Source: Closterium sp. Naga37s-1 (taxonomy: Eukaryota; Streptophyta; Zygnematophyceae; Desmidiales; Closteriaceae). Taken from it: a stretch of DNA of 64,000 bases. This document shows, piece after piece, positions 11,171 through 24,100 of the stretch. Where the stretch lies: NCBI GenBank assembly GCA_947471745.1, contig CANJKZ010000110.1:1426001-1490000 (forward strand). Reading direction: 5' to 3'. Made by a program: the position numbers and the translations under genes. The notes under the pieces were generated by a model, which saw only the letters and a list, made by a program, of their open reading frames with translations, was not told where the DNA came from and did not search any database. Numbering within the stretch: the first letter of the stretch is position 1; each line of letters opens with the position of its first letter.

Positions 11171-11990
11171 TTTTATAGTCACAATAGGCTTGAATGTGCC
11201 TAAAACGAAAGATAGAGAGCACAGACGGATTTCTGCACAGCGGCTTCAAACGTTGATAGCGTTCTGCTCACAGCTGCAAATGACTTGATTCAAATTGGAT
11301 CTGGAGCGTCTTCACGTCGTCTACAATTATCAATTTAGATTGCACGATTTGATAAAGAATTGACGACACAGCGTCGGTTTGAACGAACGGTACTATGGCA
11401 GCCACTATAGTCTTAGAACACAAGATAGGAAGAGTTACGAGTTGGGAATGACTCCCAGCTCCTACAAACCCCAAGAGCCGAGGTACAGTGATGTGGAACA
11501 GTGCCACACTGTCCCCAACCACGAAGGGTCTCGAAACTACCCTTCACTAGGGCCTACACCAAGTGAAATGTTACACTACACAAAGTAATGTAACTATCTT
11601 CAATATCTTGAGGTGTACCCTTTTTGGCAAGCTTCGAAATCACTTGAGGCTTGACACCAAGGCTCGGGCTCTTCATCACAAACTCATCCTTGAGTTCTTG
11701 ATGGGTCTGCTGCACACACCTGCGACACGCCGAACGTTCGACACAGGACAAAATAGAAACCGCGCACGACAAAATAGAAACCGCGTGCGAGACACAAACG
11801 ACCGCGTAACACGCGTCTAGCGATAACTCGCTATTGACTCGACACACACACTCGACATCATGACTCAACATTCACACACAATTATAAGCATGAAATATAT
11901 ATTATCCCATGCCCTCATACAATTCCATACACACACACATTCACGCACACGGACAACAAGCCGAGTGCAAACCGTAGGGTTGCACCAACA
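11171..11990 (-). repeat. 3' LTR of F3 (820 bp)
   Basis: Identical to the other F3 LTR except for two bases. One is at the outer end, where TG has become TT (11171-11172); the other is near 11926. The polypurine tract (AGGGGGAGTT on the sense strand) abuts its inner edge at 11991. Confidence 0.92.
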
Positions 11991-12031
11991 AACTCCCCCT
12001 CGGATTGTTGGCCTTAGGTTATATTGCTCTC

Positions 12032-15000
12032 TCAGTTCAGAGCCATCCCAGCCAGCTTGCAACACTTCCAATGCTGCTGCTCCACCAGCCTCTTGGTCAT
12101 CATGTCAGCCGGCTGCCCCGTGGTCTTCACGTAGCGCAACTCAACTTCACCCGCGGTTACCATGCTCCTCGTCCAATGCCACTTCACCCTCATGTGCTTC
12201 GTGAGTCCATGCAACACAGGGTTCTTAGCAAGAGCAATGGCACCCTGGCTGTCACAGTACAGTGGGGTAGGTCCTTGCTGCTCCTCCCCCAATTCAGCCA
12301 ACAAACGCCACTGCCACACAATCTCCCGTACGGCACGGAAGAGTGCCATGTACTCGGACTCCACCGAGCTCAAAGCTTGGTCAACCTGCTTCTTGCTCTC
12401 CCAAGCAGTTGGGCCTCCACCAACACAGCATATGAAGCCTCCCACACTTGTCATGTCCTCTGGTTTTGATGCATATGAAGCATCCGAGTAGGCGGTGAGG
12501 AACAAACGCCCGGGTTCAACACCATCCGCGCCCTTTTGGCGCCTTTGTGCCGCCGCCGAGTATTGCAGCCCAACGGTCGGTGTTTGGCCAAGATACTTGG
12601 CCACCCTCATTCCAGCTGCTACCTGCTCCTCATTAGGGCATTGCACAACCCTAGCCAGCTGCCCGGTAGCAAACGCGACGTCCGGTCGGGTGTTTACCGC
12701 CGCATACATGAGGCTGCCCACCAACGAGTGAAATCGGCGCCTCTCCTCTTCACCAACGCTCTCCTCCTCTGGTCCCTTCACACACTTGAACCCAGAGGAA
12801 AAGGGTGTAGCCACATGGCCTTCACTCTGCCCAAAGTTGGCAGCCAATGCCTCCAGGTACTTTCGTTGATGCACCCGCATGCACCGCTTCTCCACATCTC
12901 GTTCGATGTGGAGCCCAAGGTAGAAGCTCACGTCACCAAGGGCCTTGCACTTGAACTTGTCTTGAAGCTTCAGCATCACCTCCTTCACAAGGCCAGAAGA
13001 GGGTGAGAAAATGAGGATGTCATCCACATAAACCACCATGAAACTCCTCTGCTCCCCCTCGCCAAGCATGAACAAGGAGTGATCGGCCGTTGAGGGAGTG
13101 AAGCCGATCCCCTCCAACACTTCGCGCAGCTTCATGTACCATTGCCTAGGGGCCTGCTTCAGCCCATAGAGGGCCTTCTTCAGCTTCCACACTCTGCCAC
13201 TACCATCATCAAACCCCTCTGGCTGCGCCATAAAAATCTCCTCCTCAAGGATGCCGTTAAGGAATGCCGTTACGATGTCCATTTGCTTTACTACCCATCC
13301 TTTGATGGCGGCTCCCGCGGATAGGGTTCGCAGCGTCGTCGGCTTCACCACAGGGGCAAACAGCTCCTTGAAGTCCACCTTCTCCTTCTGCTGGTACCCC
13401 TTGGCTACAAGCCTAGACTTGTAGCGCTCGATCTTGCCGTCGGCATCCGACTTGATTTTGATGAGCCACTTGGACGTTATCGCCGTACGCCCCTCCGGTA
13501 GCTCCACCAATTCAAACGTGTCATTCTCCTCGATGCTCTTCAGCTCACTCTCCATGGCCTTCTTCCACTCCTCAGCATCACTACTCTCCAAAGCCTCCTT
13601 GAGAGTTGCTGGTTCTCCCGGCATCTCCACCGGAGAGAAGAACGCGAAGGCACACTCCTCGTAGTCACTCTCCTCGTCGTCTCCGACCATCATTGCCGCT
13701 CCGGCCAGGGCTGTCTTGCCCTGCTTTCCCGGCGCATCATAGGTCAGCCTATTAGGGGGTTGAACTCTCCTCTTCCCCCTTCCTTCCTCCTCAGCTGCAG
13801 GGACTTGAAGGCCTTGGCGTTGCTGCGGTGTGGCTCGAATCCGTGGAGCACTCGTAGTACGGGAAGGGAGTGACGGTGCACGCTCGCTCACTTGCTGCAC
13901 CTCCTCCTCTTCTTCCTCTGCATCATTGGCCTCCTCTCCCCCATTCACAAGGGAGGATTGCCTTGTGGTTGTGCTGCCGCTGCTCAGCTCCAAAGGCAGC
14001 TCCACATGCTCCAAACCGGAACTCTTCACCTCCCCAAACCGCACGCCTATCTTCGCCTCATTCTCCGCCTTCCAATCCTTGTACATGAAGTTCTCCATGA
14101 ACTTGCAGTCCCTGCTCACCAAGATGAATGGGTCCCAAAGAAGCCATCCCTTGCTGTTTTGAGCCATGCCCAAGTGCACGGCCCACACCGCCTTGGCACC
14201 AAGCTTGTTGTGCGGAAGATGCTTAGGCACGAGCGCCATGCACATGCACCCGAACACCCGAAGCATATCCACCTTTGGCTTCCTTCCTAGCCACTCCACA
14301 TAGGGCATCCATTTGTCTGCTCCCACATGAGTCAAGGCTCTGTTCTTGGCCACACACGCGCTCCGCACCGCATCAGGCCAGAAATAGTCGGGTAGCCCGG
14401 CTTCAATGAGCAACCCGCGTGCCGCCTCCGTGATTGTGCGGTTCGCTCGCTCGGCGATGCCGTTCATTGCAGGGGAGTATGGCATGGTGAGGGAGTGCCG
14501 AATACCATTCTTCTTCAGCCACAACCCAAACTCCTTGCTCAGGAACTCTCCCCCTCGATCGGTGCGGATTGACTTGACTAGACGGTCTTGTTGCCGCTCC
14601 ACCATCGGGAACCAATCCGTCTTCAACGTTTCAGCCACGTCGCTCTTCTTGGCCAGCACGTACACCCAAGTCATGCGGGTGTAGACGTCGACAATGGTGA
14701 GAAAATACTCAGCTCCAGCAGCTCCAAGCTTCAGGGGGCCCACCACGTCCATCACCACCTCATCAAGCGGTGCCTTTGCCGTTGCCTCCGAACTAGGGAA
14801 CGGAAACCGGGTGAACTTGGCTTGAATGCATGTCGGGCAGCCAAGCACCTCATCGGGCTCCCCCTTCACACGTATGCCAGCAACCATCTCATTCTTCACT
14901 AGCTGCTGCAAGATGGGCAGGGCCACATGCCCCATGCGCCGATGCAAGGTGAGCCAATCACACTCCCCCGTAGCCGAAGTTGGATTGGAGAATGCCGCGC

Positions 15001-16533
15001 TCGCAATAGCGCCCCACATACTCTCTCCGTAGTCCTCCTCCGCTGCTGCCTCTGGGTTCTCCTCACCCTTTTGCTGCTCCTTGGTTGCTGCACCACTCTC
15101 CTTAGGTTCACTGAACTTGCTGGTCCCTCCAGGTTTGCTCTTCTTGAGCTCATTCTCCTTAGCGCGACCGTTCGCGCCATCGTCGCTACCGACCGCTCCA
15201 TCCTTGGTGCTGATGCTTGCTGCCACTTGCCTCTCCTTAGGCATAGGGACCGCTGGGATCTGCCACATCTCGTTGTAGACATCCCTGTCCTCATGAAGGT
15301 CCCAAAGAATTCGATCGCCAAGCCTTGCGGTGTAGGTCTTGGCTCCCTTCGAGTTCGTGTCCATGCCGGCCTTTGCCAACCGCCGCACGGAAATCAGGTT
15401 TGCAGCAAGGCTGGGCACCCAAAGCACGTTCTTGAGGCCCACCATCTTCCCATCAGCACCCTTGAACATGGCCTTGCCCATGCCTTTCACCTCTGCTCGC
15501 TGCCCCAAAGCCGATGTGACATGCTTCACCGGTGACGGCTCGAGTTCGGTGAGCAAGTCCGGGCGAGGTGTCATGCTATAGGTAGCGCCACTATCAATCA
15601 CCCAATAGTCCAGGGGGTGTAGGGTCACCTTCCCCACAGCTGCTGGCTCCTCAAAGCCTTCATCCTTCTCTGGACCAGCCGGTACTTGCGTCGACACGAA
15701 GTAGAATAGACCCGGGTATCGATCGTCGCTCGGGTCCTTGTCGTTGTCTCCGCTCTTCATGTTTGCAGCTCCGCCACCGCGACCGCCACGGCCTCCACGG
15801 CCTCGTCCTCTCCCTCCTCCTGCTCCTCTACCCTCTTGGCCTTGAGCAGGGGTCCAACCATCAGGGAGTTTGTAGCAGTCGCGCCACATGTGTCCGCTCT
15901 TGTGGCAATAGTGACACTCGCCGTCGAATCGGCCGCGACCGCGTCCGTAGCTCTTGTCGTCGCTGCCGTAACCGCCACTCCTGCGGCCTCCGCCGAAGTT
16001 GCTGCCACCAAACCTTCCTCCCCCTCGTCCTCTGCCTCTTCCTCGACCATATCCACGGCCGATGCTCGCTGCCCCAGCGCCATCCGCACTCGCCAACTCA
16101 CGGCGGCGGAAATCCTCTTGAAGGATAGCTCGCTTCACGTCTTCAAGCGAGAGGCGGGGCAAGTCGCGATTAAGGTTGATGATGAGCGAGGACCATGACT
16201 CTGGGAGTAAGGCCAGCAACTTGGTCTTCTTTTGGAGCTCTTGTGCGCTCTTCCGCACCCACGGGCTCTTCTCCGGGTCGTTCTCGGTGCGCTTCTCCGT
16301 TCCTTCCATCACCTCCAGCAGGTCATAAAGTCAAAGATGTTCTCCATCTTGAAGGACCATTCAGCAAAGTTGTCACCGTTGAACTTGTCAAGCCCAAACA
16401 CCCTAGGCTCATCCCTAGGTGGGCCAAGACTTGGTTGCATGGGCGCCATGGCTGAATCACGGGGTTGGCCTTGAGCTTGAGCTTCTCCACTGCCACCAGC
16501 ACCTCTGCCACCCCTTTCCTCAGGTCCAGACAT
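12032..16533 (-). pseudogene. F3 polyprotein, Gag damaged, Pol open
   Basis: The ATG at 16533 matches the F2 start, but the frame shifts near 16325 (MENIFDFM in place of MENIFDHYD). A 1426-codon frame from 16312 to 12032 then carries everything downstream. It lacks 86 Gag residues that F2 has between RKSAQ and ELQKK. The CCHC knuckle, DSGATYSM protease, LHRRMGH integrase zinc motif, DVVGPLKL/RTDRGGEF/NGIAERAN catalytic triad, YVDD RT box and SDASYAS RNase H are all present. Reverse transcription is plausible but a normal capsid is not, so it may depend on proteins from a copy like F2. Confidence 0.88.
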
Positions 16534-16550
16534 TGTCGAAACTGCTCCAA

Positions 16551-16565
16551 GGGGCTCTGATACCA
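16551..16565 (-). promoter_or_regulatory. F3 primer-binding site
   Basis: The sense strand reads TGGTATCAGAGCCCC, two bases inside the 5' LTR. Same site as in F1 and F2. Confidence 0.85.
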
Positions 16566-16567
16566 CT

Positions 16568-17387
16568 TGTTATAGTCACAATAGGCTTGAATGTGCCTAA
16601 AACGAAAGATAGAGAGCACAGACGGATTTCTGCACAGCGGCTTCAAACGTTGATAGCGTTCTGCTCACAGCTGCAAATGACTTGATTCAAATTGGATCTG
16701 GAGCGTCTTCACGTCGTCTACAATTATCAATTTAGATTGCACGATTTGATAAAGAATTGACGACACAGCGTCGGTTTGAACGAACGGTACTATGGCAGCC
16801 ACTATAGTCTTAGAACACAAGATAGGAAGAGTTACGAGTTGGGAATGACTCCCAGCTCCTACAAACCCCAAGAGCCGAGGTACAGTGATGTGGAACAGTG
16901 CCACACTGTCCCCAACCACGAAGGGTCTCGAAACTACCCTTCACTAGGGCCTACACCAAGTGAAATGTTACACTACACAAAGTAATGTAACTATCTTCAA
17001 TATCTTGAGGTGTACCCTTTTTGGCAAGCTTCGAAATCACTTGAGGCTTGACACCAAGGCTCGGGCTCTTCATCACAAACTCATCCTTGAGTTCTTGATG
17101 GGTCTGCTGCACACACCTGCGACACGCCGAACGTTCGACACAGGACAAAATAGAAACCGCGCACGACAAAATAGAAACCGCGTGCGAGACACAAACGACC
17201 GCGTAACACGCGTCTAGCGATAACTCGCTATTGACTCGACACACACACTCGACATCATGACTCAACATTCACACACAATTATAAGCATGAAATATATATT
17301 ATCCCATGCCCTCATACCATTCCATACACACACACATTCACGCACACGGACAACAAGCCGAGTGCAAACCGTAGGGTTGCACCAACA
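16568..17387 (-). repeat. 5' LTR of F3 (820 bp)
   Basis: On the sense strand it starts TGTTGGTGCAACC and ends GACTATAACA. It has the tandem 20-bp duplication and two adjacent inverted repeats (TAGCGA/TCGCTA and CGCGT/ACGCG), as in F2. Confidence 0.92.
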
Positions 17388-20300
17388 AGAAGGATGAAGG
17401 CTTTGAGGAGCCAGCAGCTGTGGGGAAGGTCACCCTACACTCCCTGGACTATTGGGTGATCGATAGCGGCGCTACCTATAGCATGACACCTCGTGCGGAC
17501 TTGCTCACCGAACTTGAGCCGTCACCAGTGAAGCATGTGACATCGGCTTTGGGGCAGCGAGCAGAGGTGAAAGGCATGGGCAAGGCCATGTTCAAGGGTG
17601 CTGATGGGAAGATGGTGGGCCTCAAGAACGTGCTTTGGGTGCCCAACCTTGCTGCCAACCTGATTTCCGTGCGGCGGTTGCAAAAGGCCGGCATGGACAC
17701 GAGCTCGAAGGGAGCTAAGACCTACACCGCGAGGCTTGGCGAGCGGATTCTTTGGAACCTTCACGAGGATAGGGATATCTACAACGAGATGTGGCAGATC
17801 CCTGTGGTCCCCATGCCTAAGGAGAGGCAAGTGGCAGCAAGCATCAGCACCAAGGGTGAAGCGGTTGGTAGCGGTGATGGCGCGAACGGTCGCACTAAGG
17901 AGATTGAGTCCAAGAAGTGCAATCTTGGAGGGACCAGCAAGCTTGGTGAACATGAGGAGAGTGGTGCAGCAGCCAAGGAGCAGCACAAGGGTGAGGAGAA
18001 CCCCAAGGCAGTAGTGGAGGAGGAGTACGGAGAGAACATGTGGGGCACTATTGCGAGTGCGGCATTCTCCAATCCGACTTCGGCTGCGGGGGAGTGTGAT
18101 TGGCTCACCTTGCATCGGCGAATGTGGCATGTGGCCCTGCCCATCTTGCAGCAGCTAGTGAAGAATGAGATGGTTGCTGGCATACGTGTGAAGGGGGAGC
18201 CCGATGAGGTACTTGGCTGCCCGACGTGCATGCAAGCCAAGTTCACCCGTTACCCGTTCTCTAGTTTGGAGGCAACGGCTAAGGCACCACTTGATGAGGT
18301 GGTGATGGACGTGGTGGGCCCCCTGAAGCTTGGAGCTGCTGGAGCTGAGTACTTTCTCACCATTGTGGACGTCTACACTCGCATGACTTGGGTGTACGTG
18401 CTGTCCAAGAAGAGTGACGTGGCTGAAACGGTGAAGACCGATTGGTTGCCGATGGTGGAGCGGCAACAAGACCGGCTAGTCAAGGCAATTCGCACCGATC
18501 GAGGGGGAGAGTTCCTGAGCAAGGAGTTCTCATTGTGGCTGAAGAAGAATGGCATAAGGCACTCCCTTACCATGCCATACTCCCCTGCAATGAACGGCAT
18601 CGCCGAGCGAGCGAACCGGACAATCACGGAGACGGCGCGTGGGTTGCTCATTGAAGCCGGGCTACCCGACTATTTCTGGCCTGATGCGGTGCGGAGTGCG
18701 TGTGTGGCCAAGAACAGAGCCTTGACTCATGTGGGAGCAGACAAATGGGTGCCCTATGTGGAGTGGATTGGAAGGAAGCCAAAGGTGGATATGCTTCGGG
18801 TGTTCGGGTGCATGTGCATGGCGCTCGTGCCTAAGCATCTTCGGCACAACAAGCTCGGTGCCAAGGCGATATGGGCTGTGCACTTGGGCATGGCTCAAAA
18901 CAGCAAGGGGTGGCTTCTTTGGGACCCATTCACCAAGAATTTTTGGTGAGCAGGGACTGCAAATTCATGGAGAATCTGATGTACAAGGATTGGAAGGCGG
19001 AGAATGAGGCGAAGATAGGCGTGCGGTTGGGGGACGTGAAGAGTTCCGGTTTGGAGCATGTGGAGCTGCCCTTGGAGCTGAGCAGCGGCAGCACCACCAC
19101 AAGGCAATCTTCCCTTGTGAATGGGGGAGAGGAGGCCAAGGATGCAGAGGAAGAAGAGGAGGAGGTGCAGCAAGTGAGCGAGCGTGCACCGACACTTCCT
19201 TCTCGCACTACGAGTGCTCCACGGATCCGAGTCACCCCGCAGCAACGCCAAGGCCTTCATGTCCCTGCAGCTGAGGAGGAAGGAAGGGGCAAGAGGAGAA
19301 TCCAAGCCCCTAATAGGCTGACCTATGATGCATTGGGAAAGCCAGCCAAGTCAGCTCTGGCCGGAGCGGCACTTATAGTTGGAGATGAGGAGGAGAGTGA
19401 CTACGACGAGTATGCCTTCGTGTTCTTCTCTCCGGTGGAGATGCCGGGAGAACCAGCAACTCTCAAGGAGGCCTTGGAGAGTAGTGATGCTGAGGAGTGG
19501 AAGAAGGAAATGGAGAGTGAGCTGAAAAGCATTGAGGAGAACGGCACGTGGGAATTGGTGGAGCTACCGGAGGGGCGTAAGGCGATTACGTCCAAGTGGC
19601 TCTTCAAGATCAAGTCCGACGCCAACGGCAATATCGAGCGCTACAAGACTAGGCTTGTGGCGAAGGGGTACCAGCAGAAGGAGAAGGTGGACTATAAGGA
19701 GTTGTTTGCTCCTGTGGTGAAGCCGACGACGCTGAGAACCCTACTCGCGGGAGCTGCCATCAAAGGATGGGTGGTGAAACAAATGGATGTCACAACGGCA
19801 TTCCTCAACGGCGTCCTTGAGGAAGAGATTTTTATGGCGCAGCCAGAGGGGTTTGATGATGGTAGTGGCAGAGTTCTGAGGCTGAAGAAGGCCCTTTATG
19901 GACTGAAGCAGGCCCCTAGGCAGTGGTACTTGAAGCTGCGAGGAGTGTTGGAGGAGATAGGCTTCACTCCTTCATCCGTCGATCATTCCTTGTTCATGCT
20001 TGGAGAGGGGGAGCAGAGGAGTTTCATGGTGGTTTATGTGGATGACATTCTCATTTTCTCACCCTCTTCTGACCTTGTGAAGGAGGTGATGCTGAAGCTT
20101 CAAGACAAGTTCAAGTGCAAGGCCCTTGGTGACGTGAGCTTCTACCTTGGGCTCCACATCGAACGAGATGTGGAGAAGCGGTGCATGCGGGTGCATCAAC
20201 GAAAGTACCTGGAGGCATTGGCTGCCAACTTTGGGCAGAGTGAAGGCCATGTGGCTACACCCTTTCCCTCTGGGTTCAAGTGTGTGAAGGGACCAGAGGA

Positions 20301-21033
20301 GGAGAGCGTTGGTGAAGAGGAGAGGCGCCGTTTTCACTCGTTGGTGGGCAGCCTCATGTACGCGGCGGTAAACACCCGACCGGACGTCGCGTTTGCTACC
20401 GGACAGTTGGCTAGGGTTGTTCAATGCCCTAACGAGGAGCAGGTAGCAGCTGGAATGAGGGTGGCCAAGTATCTTGGCCAAACACCGACCGTTGGACTGC
20501 AATATTCGGCGGCGGCGCAAAGGCGCCAAAAGGGCGCGGATGGTGTTGAACCCGGGCGTTTGTTCCTCACCGCATTCTCGGATGCTTCTTTTGCATCAGA
20601 ACCAGAGGACATGACAAGTGTTGGAGGGTTCATTTGCTGTGTTGGTGGAGGCCCAACTGCTTGGGAGAGCAAGAAGCAGGTGGATCAAGCATTGAACTCG
20701 GTGGAGTCCGAGTACATGGCACTCTTCCGTGCCGTACGGGAGATTGTGTGGCAGCGGCGTTTGTTGGCTGAATTGGGGGAGGAGCAGCAAGGACCTACCC
20801 CACTCTACTGCGATAGCCAAGGTGCCATTGCTCTTGCTAAGAACCCTGTGTTGCATGGCCTCACGAAGCACATGAGGGTGAAGTGGCATTGGACGAGGAG
20901 CATGGTGGCCGCGGGTGAAGTTGAGTTGCACTACGTGAAGACGACAAGGCAGCCAGCTGACATGATGACCAAGAGGCTGGTGGAGCAGCAGCATTGGAAG
21001 TGTTGCAAGCTGGCTGGGATGGCTCGGAACTGA
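17388..21033 (+). pseudogene. F1 protease-integrase-RT-RNase H, one frameshift
   Basis: Continues F1 after F3. Protease (VIDSGATYSM) and integrase (LHRRMWH, DVVGPLKL, RTDRGGEF, NGIAERAN) are in one frame to 18949. A one-base loss in the run at about 18938-18946 shifts the frame. From there the integrase C-terminus, RT (GLKQAPRQWY, YVDDILIFS) and RNase H (FSDASFAS, YCDSQGAIALA) continue to the stop at 21031-21033. The integrase zinc motif has Trp where F2 has Gly (RRMWH against RRMGH). Confidence 0.9.
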
Positions 21034-21132
21034 GAGAGCAAGATCCTAAGGCCAACAATCCGAGTACACATATATATAAAAAGGCTAGACAAGCAAGAGC
21101 AGGTATATATATATGTAACAGTACAAGCAAGG
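21034..21132. other. Deletion scar joining F1 to B
   Basis: F1 sequence is collinear with F2 up to CCAACAATCCGAG (ending 21064), where F2 continues into its polypurine tract and LTR. From 21065 the sequence is the AT-rich 3' untranslated part of copy B, read on the minus strand. The F1 3' LTR, the B 3' LTR and the central integrase of G are all absent at this one junction. Confidence 0.8.
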
Positions 21133-24100
21133 TCAAGAGGTGAGCAAGTGAGGCAAGGTAGGCACAAGGCCCAGCTGAGTACAGAAGCGCTGATGGTCAC
21201 AAGGCGCAAGTGCCTTGGTGAAGATATCAGCAGTGTTGGCCTCAGAGGCCACGTACGCAAGACGCAGCTGACCACGCTGCTGCAGCTCACGAGCAAGAAA
21301 GTAGCGGAGAGCAATGTGCTTCGTTCTGTGCTCCCGACACAAGGCCAGCATGGCCTTGTTGTCTACGTACAGCACTGGAGGAGAACGAGGCAACTCTCCG
21401 AGGTCAGTCAGCAGGTAGGTGAGCCAGCGAAGCTCCTGTGCAGCCATGGCTCCTGCGTAGATCTCAGCCTCACAACTGGAGCCGAGAACAGAAGACGAGC
21501 GAGTAGCCCGCCACGAAACAGAGCCGGAACCAAGGCTGAAGGTGTAACCCTGTGACGACCGCTGCGTAGCCTGGTCGTCAGCCCAAGAAGCGTCTGCGTG
21601 CCCAGTAAGGACCACTGGACTCTGCCCTCCAAGCACAAGCCCCATGCCCGACGTACTGCACAAGTAGCGCAACACCCTCTTCGCTGCAGCCATGTGCTCC
21701 GGTCTGTGTCTCCCAGGAGCAACATAGCGTGCAAGAATGCTAAGAGGGTATGCAAGGTCAGGTCGTGTGCAGGTCATCAGGTACATGAGGCAGCCAACAA
21801 GCTCTGGGTACGGGCCACTCGACTCTACGGACTCATCCGAAGGCAGAGCTGAGAGCGAGTGGCGAGTAGGCAGAGGAGTGGCCTGAGGCGAGGAGTACGT
21901 GAAGCCGAAGCGCTGAAGGACCTGCTGCACCATGTGTGACTGAGTCAGGGTAATGGTGTGGCGTGCTCTGTCCCGAGTGATCTGCAAGCCAAGGTAGCTG
22001 CGCAGTTCACCCAGGTCAGTGCACGTGTGTCTCTTCTGCAGCTCGGACTTCACGTGGGCTAGTCCTGCAGTGTCAGCTGTGGCAAAGACCAAGTCGTCGA
22101 CGTACACGAGGATGTAGAACGGCGGCAAAGAAGTGTCGGTGCGCAGAAACAGCGACGGGTCGGCAGTAGAGGGAGCAAACCCAAGAGCCGCAAGTGTAGT
22201 CGTCAGTGTGTCGTGCCACTCACGCGGTGCCTGGCGGAGACCGTAGACTGGCCGCCGTAGGCTCCACTGGGTGCCAGGAGGAAAAGACCCAGTGAAGCCA
22301 GGTGGGCGACGCAGCCAGATCTCCTCGTGCAGGCTGCCCTGCAAGAAAGCAGTGCTGAAGTCAAGAGAGTGTAGCTCGTAGTCACGGTGAGCAGCTACGT
22401 GTAGCAGTACCCGAAGAGTGGTCATCTTTGGGGTGGGAGAGAAGGTCTGAAAGTAGTCAACTCCCTGCCGCTGACTGAAGCCACGAGCCACGTAACGCGC
22501 CTTGAAGACAGGCGGAGAACCCGGCGGTCGCTTCACCCTGAAAATCCACATGCCACTGACGATGTTCGCCCCAGGAGGGGGAACAGCGTCAACGTAGGTG
22601 CCTGTGGACTTCCAGGAAGCCATCTCTGCGTCCATAGCTGCCTGCCACTGAGAGGAGTAGGGACCCTCTATCGCCTCCGCGTAAGAGCGCGGAGTCGGGA
22701 TGTCAAGTGCATCCGGGTCTCCCTCAGGGGTAAGCAGTACGGACACGAGATGAGGTGAAGCAGCGGCCAAGCACTGGAACTCCTCCTGCCTGTCCTCAAG
22801 GACGTCCGTGCCAAGGGCACACTCACCCCCGACGGACGGAGGACAGACAGACTCAGACTCAGCAACAAGACTGGCGACGTAGTCTAGGCGACAGCGAGCA
22901 GCAAAGTCGACGAGCTCAGCAACGAGGGCAGACGCAGCAGTGGACTCAAAGGAAGGGTCAGTGACAACAGTAGCAAGGAGACGCGTGACAGTAGGACTGG
23001 CAGCGCGAAGAGAGTCCGACTCCGGGTCGGCAAGAGCAGGAAGAGAAGACTCAGGAGGAGAAGGCAAAGGGGCACGCAGAGGAGCAGTGGACGGACGCAG
23101 AGACATCCGGTGCGTGCCAGGGACAGGAGGAGGACGCTGACGCGAACCGCGAACACTAGTGCGAGCAGCACGGACAGGCGACGCAAGGCGAGACGCAGGC
23201 TCACGACGCTCAGCAAGACCTCCAGTAGGACCAGTGTAGGGAGACGGAGCAGGCAGTGGGGAGGCCGGCTGTAACTGTAACTGCGACGGGACAGGCTGTG
23301 GACACTCTAAGGGAGGAGGAGGACCAGTAGAAGGCGGGAGACCAAGAACCTGCTGAAGGAGCGGAACGAAGTACGGCCGAGGCCGCGCGGCGACTCCAGA
23401 CACAGGAGGGACAGCACCAGCACCCCCAGTGGCAGCACCAGCACCAGTAGCAGCTCCAGCTCCAGAACCCCCAGCAGCAACAGTAGTACCCCCAGCAGGA
23501 CCGCCTCCAGGACCGACAGCAGTAGCCTCCGCGCCAACACCCGCAGCAACTCCAGCTCCAGAAGTACCCGCAGGTCCAGCAGCTCCAGTACTCCCAGTAC
23601 GAGCACCTCCGGGACCCGTGGCACCAGCTCCCTCAGCAGCAACAGAACCTCCAGTACCCGCAGCACCTCCAGCTCCAGCAGCTCGCCTCCAGCGCCGGGC
23701 AAACCACTCACGCAGCTCCTGGGGAGAGAGTGGCTCCCGGCGAGAAGGAGCACCCGGAGAACCGCCAGGCACAGCACCACCAGGCGTAGCACCCCCAGGC
23801 TCAGCACCTCCAGGCGTAGTACCCCCAGGCTCAGCACCCCCAGTCGTAGTACCCCCAGACTCAGCACCCCCAGACTCAGCACCCCCAGGCTCAGCACCCC
23901 CAGGCGTAGCACCCACACGCTCAGCACCCCCAGAGTCAGCACCCCCAGGCTCAGCACCCTCAGCAGCACCAGAGTCACCAGCGACCTCGACAGGCTCAAC
24001 AGCGTCTACCTGGGACACACCTGAAAGGGCAGGACCCTGAGGGGGGAGGGGGTCTACCGGGGGGGGACCTGGTACAAGGAAGAGTGGTGGCGGGGGGAGG

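Larger units (their letters stand above)
11171..17387 (-). mobile_element. Copia F3, recent insertion inside F1
   Basis: Complete element of 6217 bp on the minus strand. Its two LTRs of 820 bp differ at two positions by my comparison. The left flank is AAAAG and the right flank AGAAG. The uninterrupted relative F2 reads AGAAG at this point, so the duplication is AGAAG with one later change. Relative to F2 it has lost 86 codons of Gag in frame and has a frameshift near 16325. Confidence 0.92.
9211..21064 (+). mobile_element. Copia F1, split by F3 and lacking its 3' LTR
   Basis: Consists of 9211-11170 and 17388-21064, the two halves flanking F3. It has a 5' LTR, primer-binding site, gag with CCHC knuckle, protease, integrase, RT and RNase H, closely related to F2. 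Sequence collinear with F2 ends at 21064, inside the polypurine tract just before the 3' LTR should begin. Copy B sequence follows at once. The 3' LTR is absent. Confidence 0.9.
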
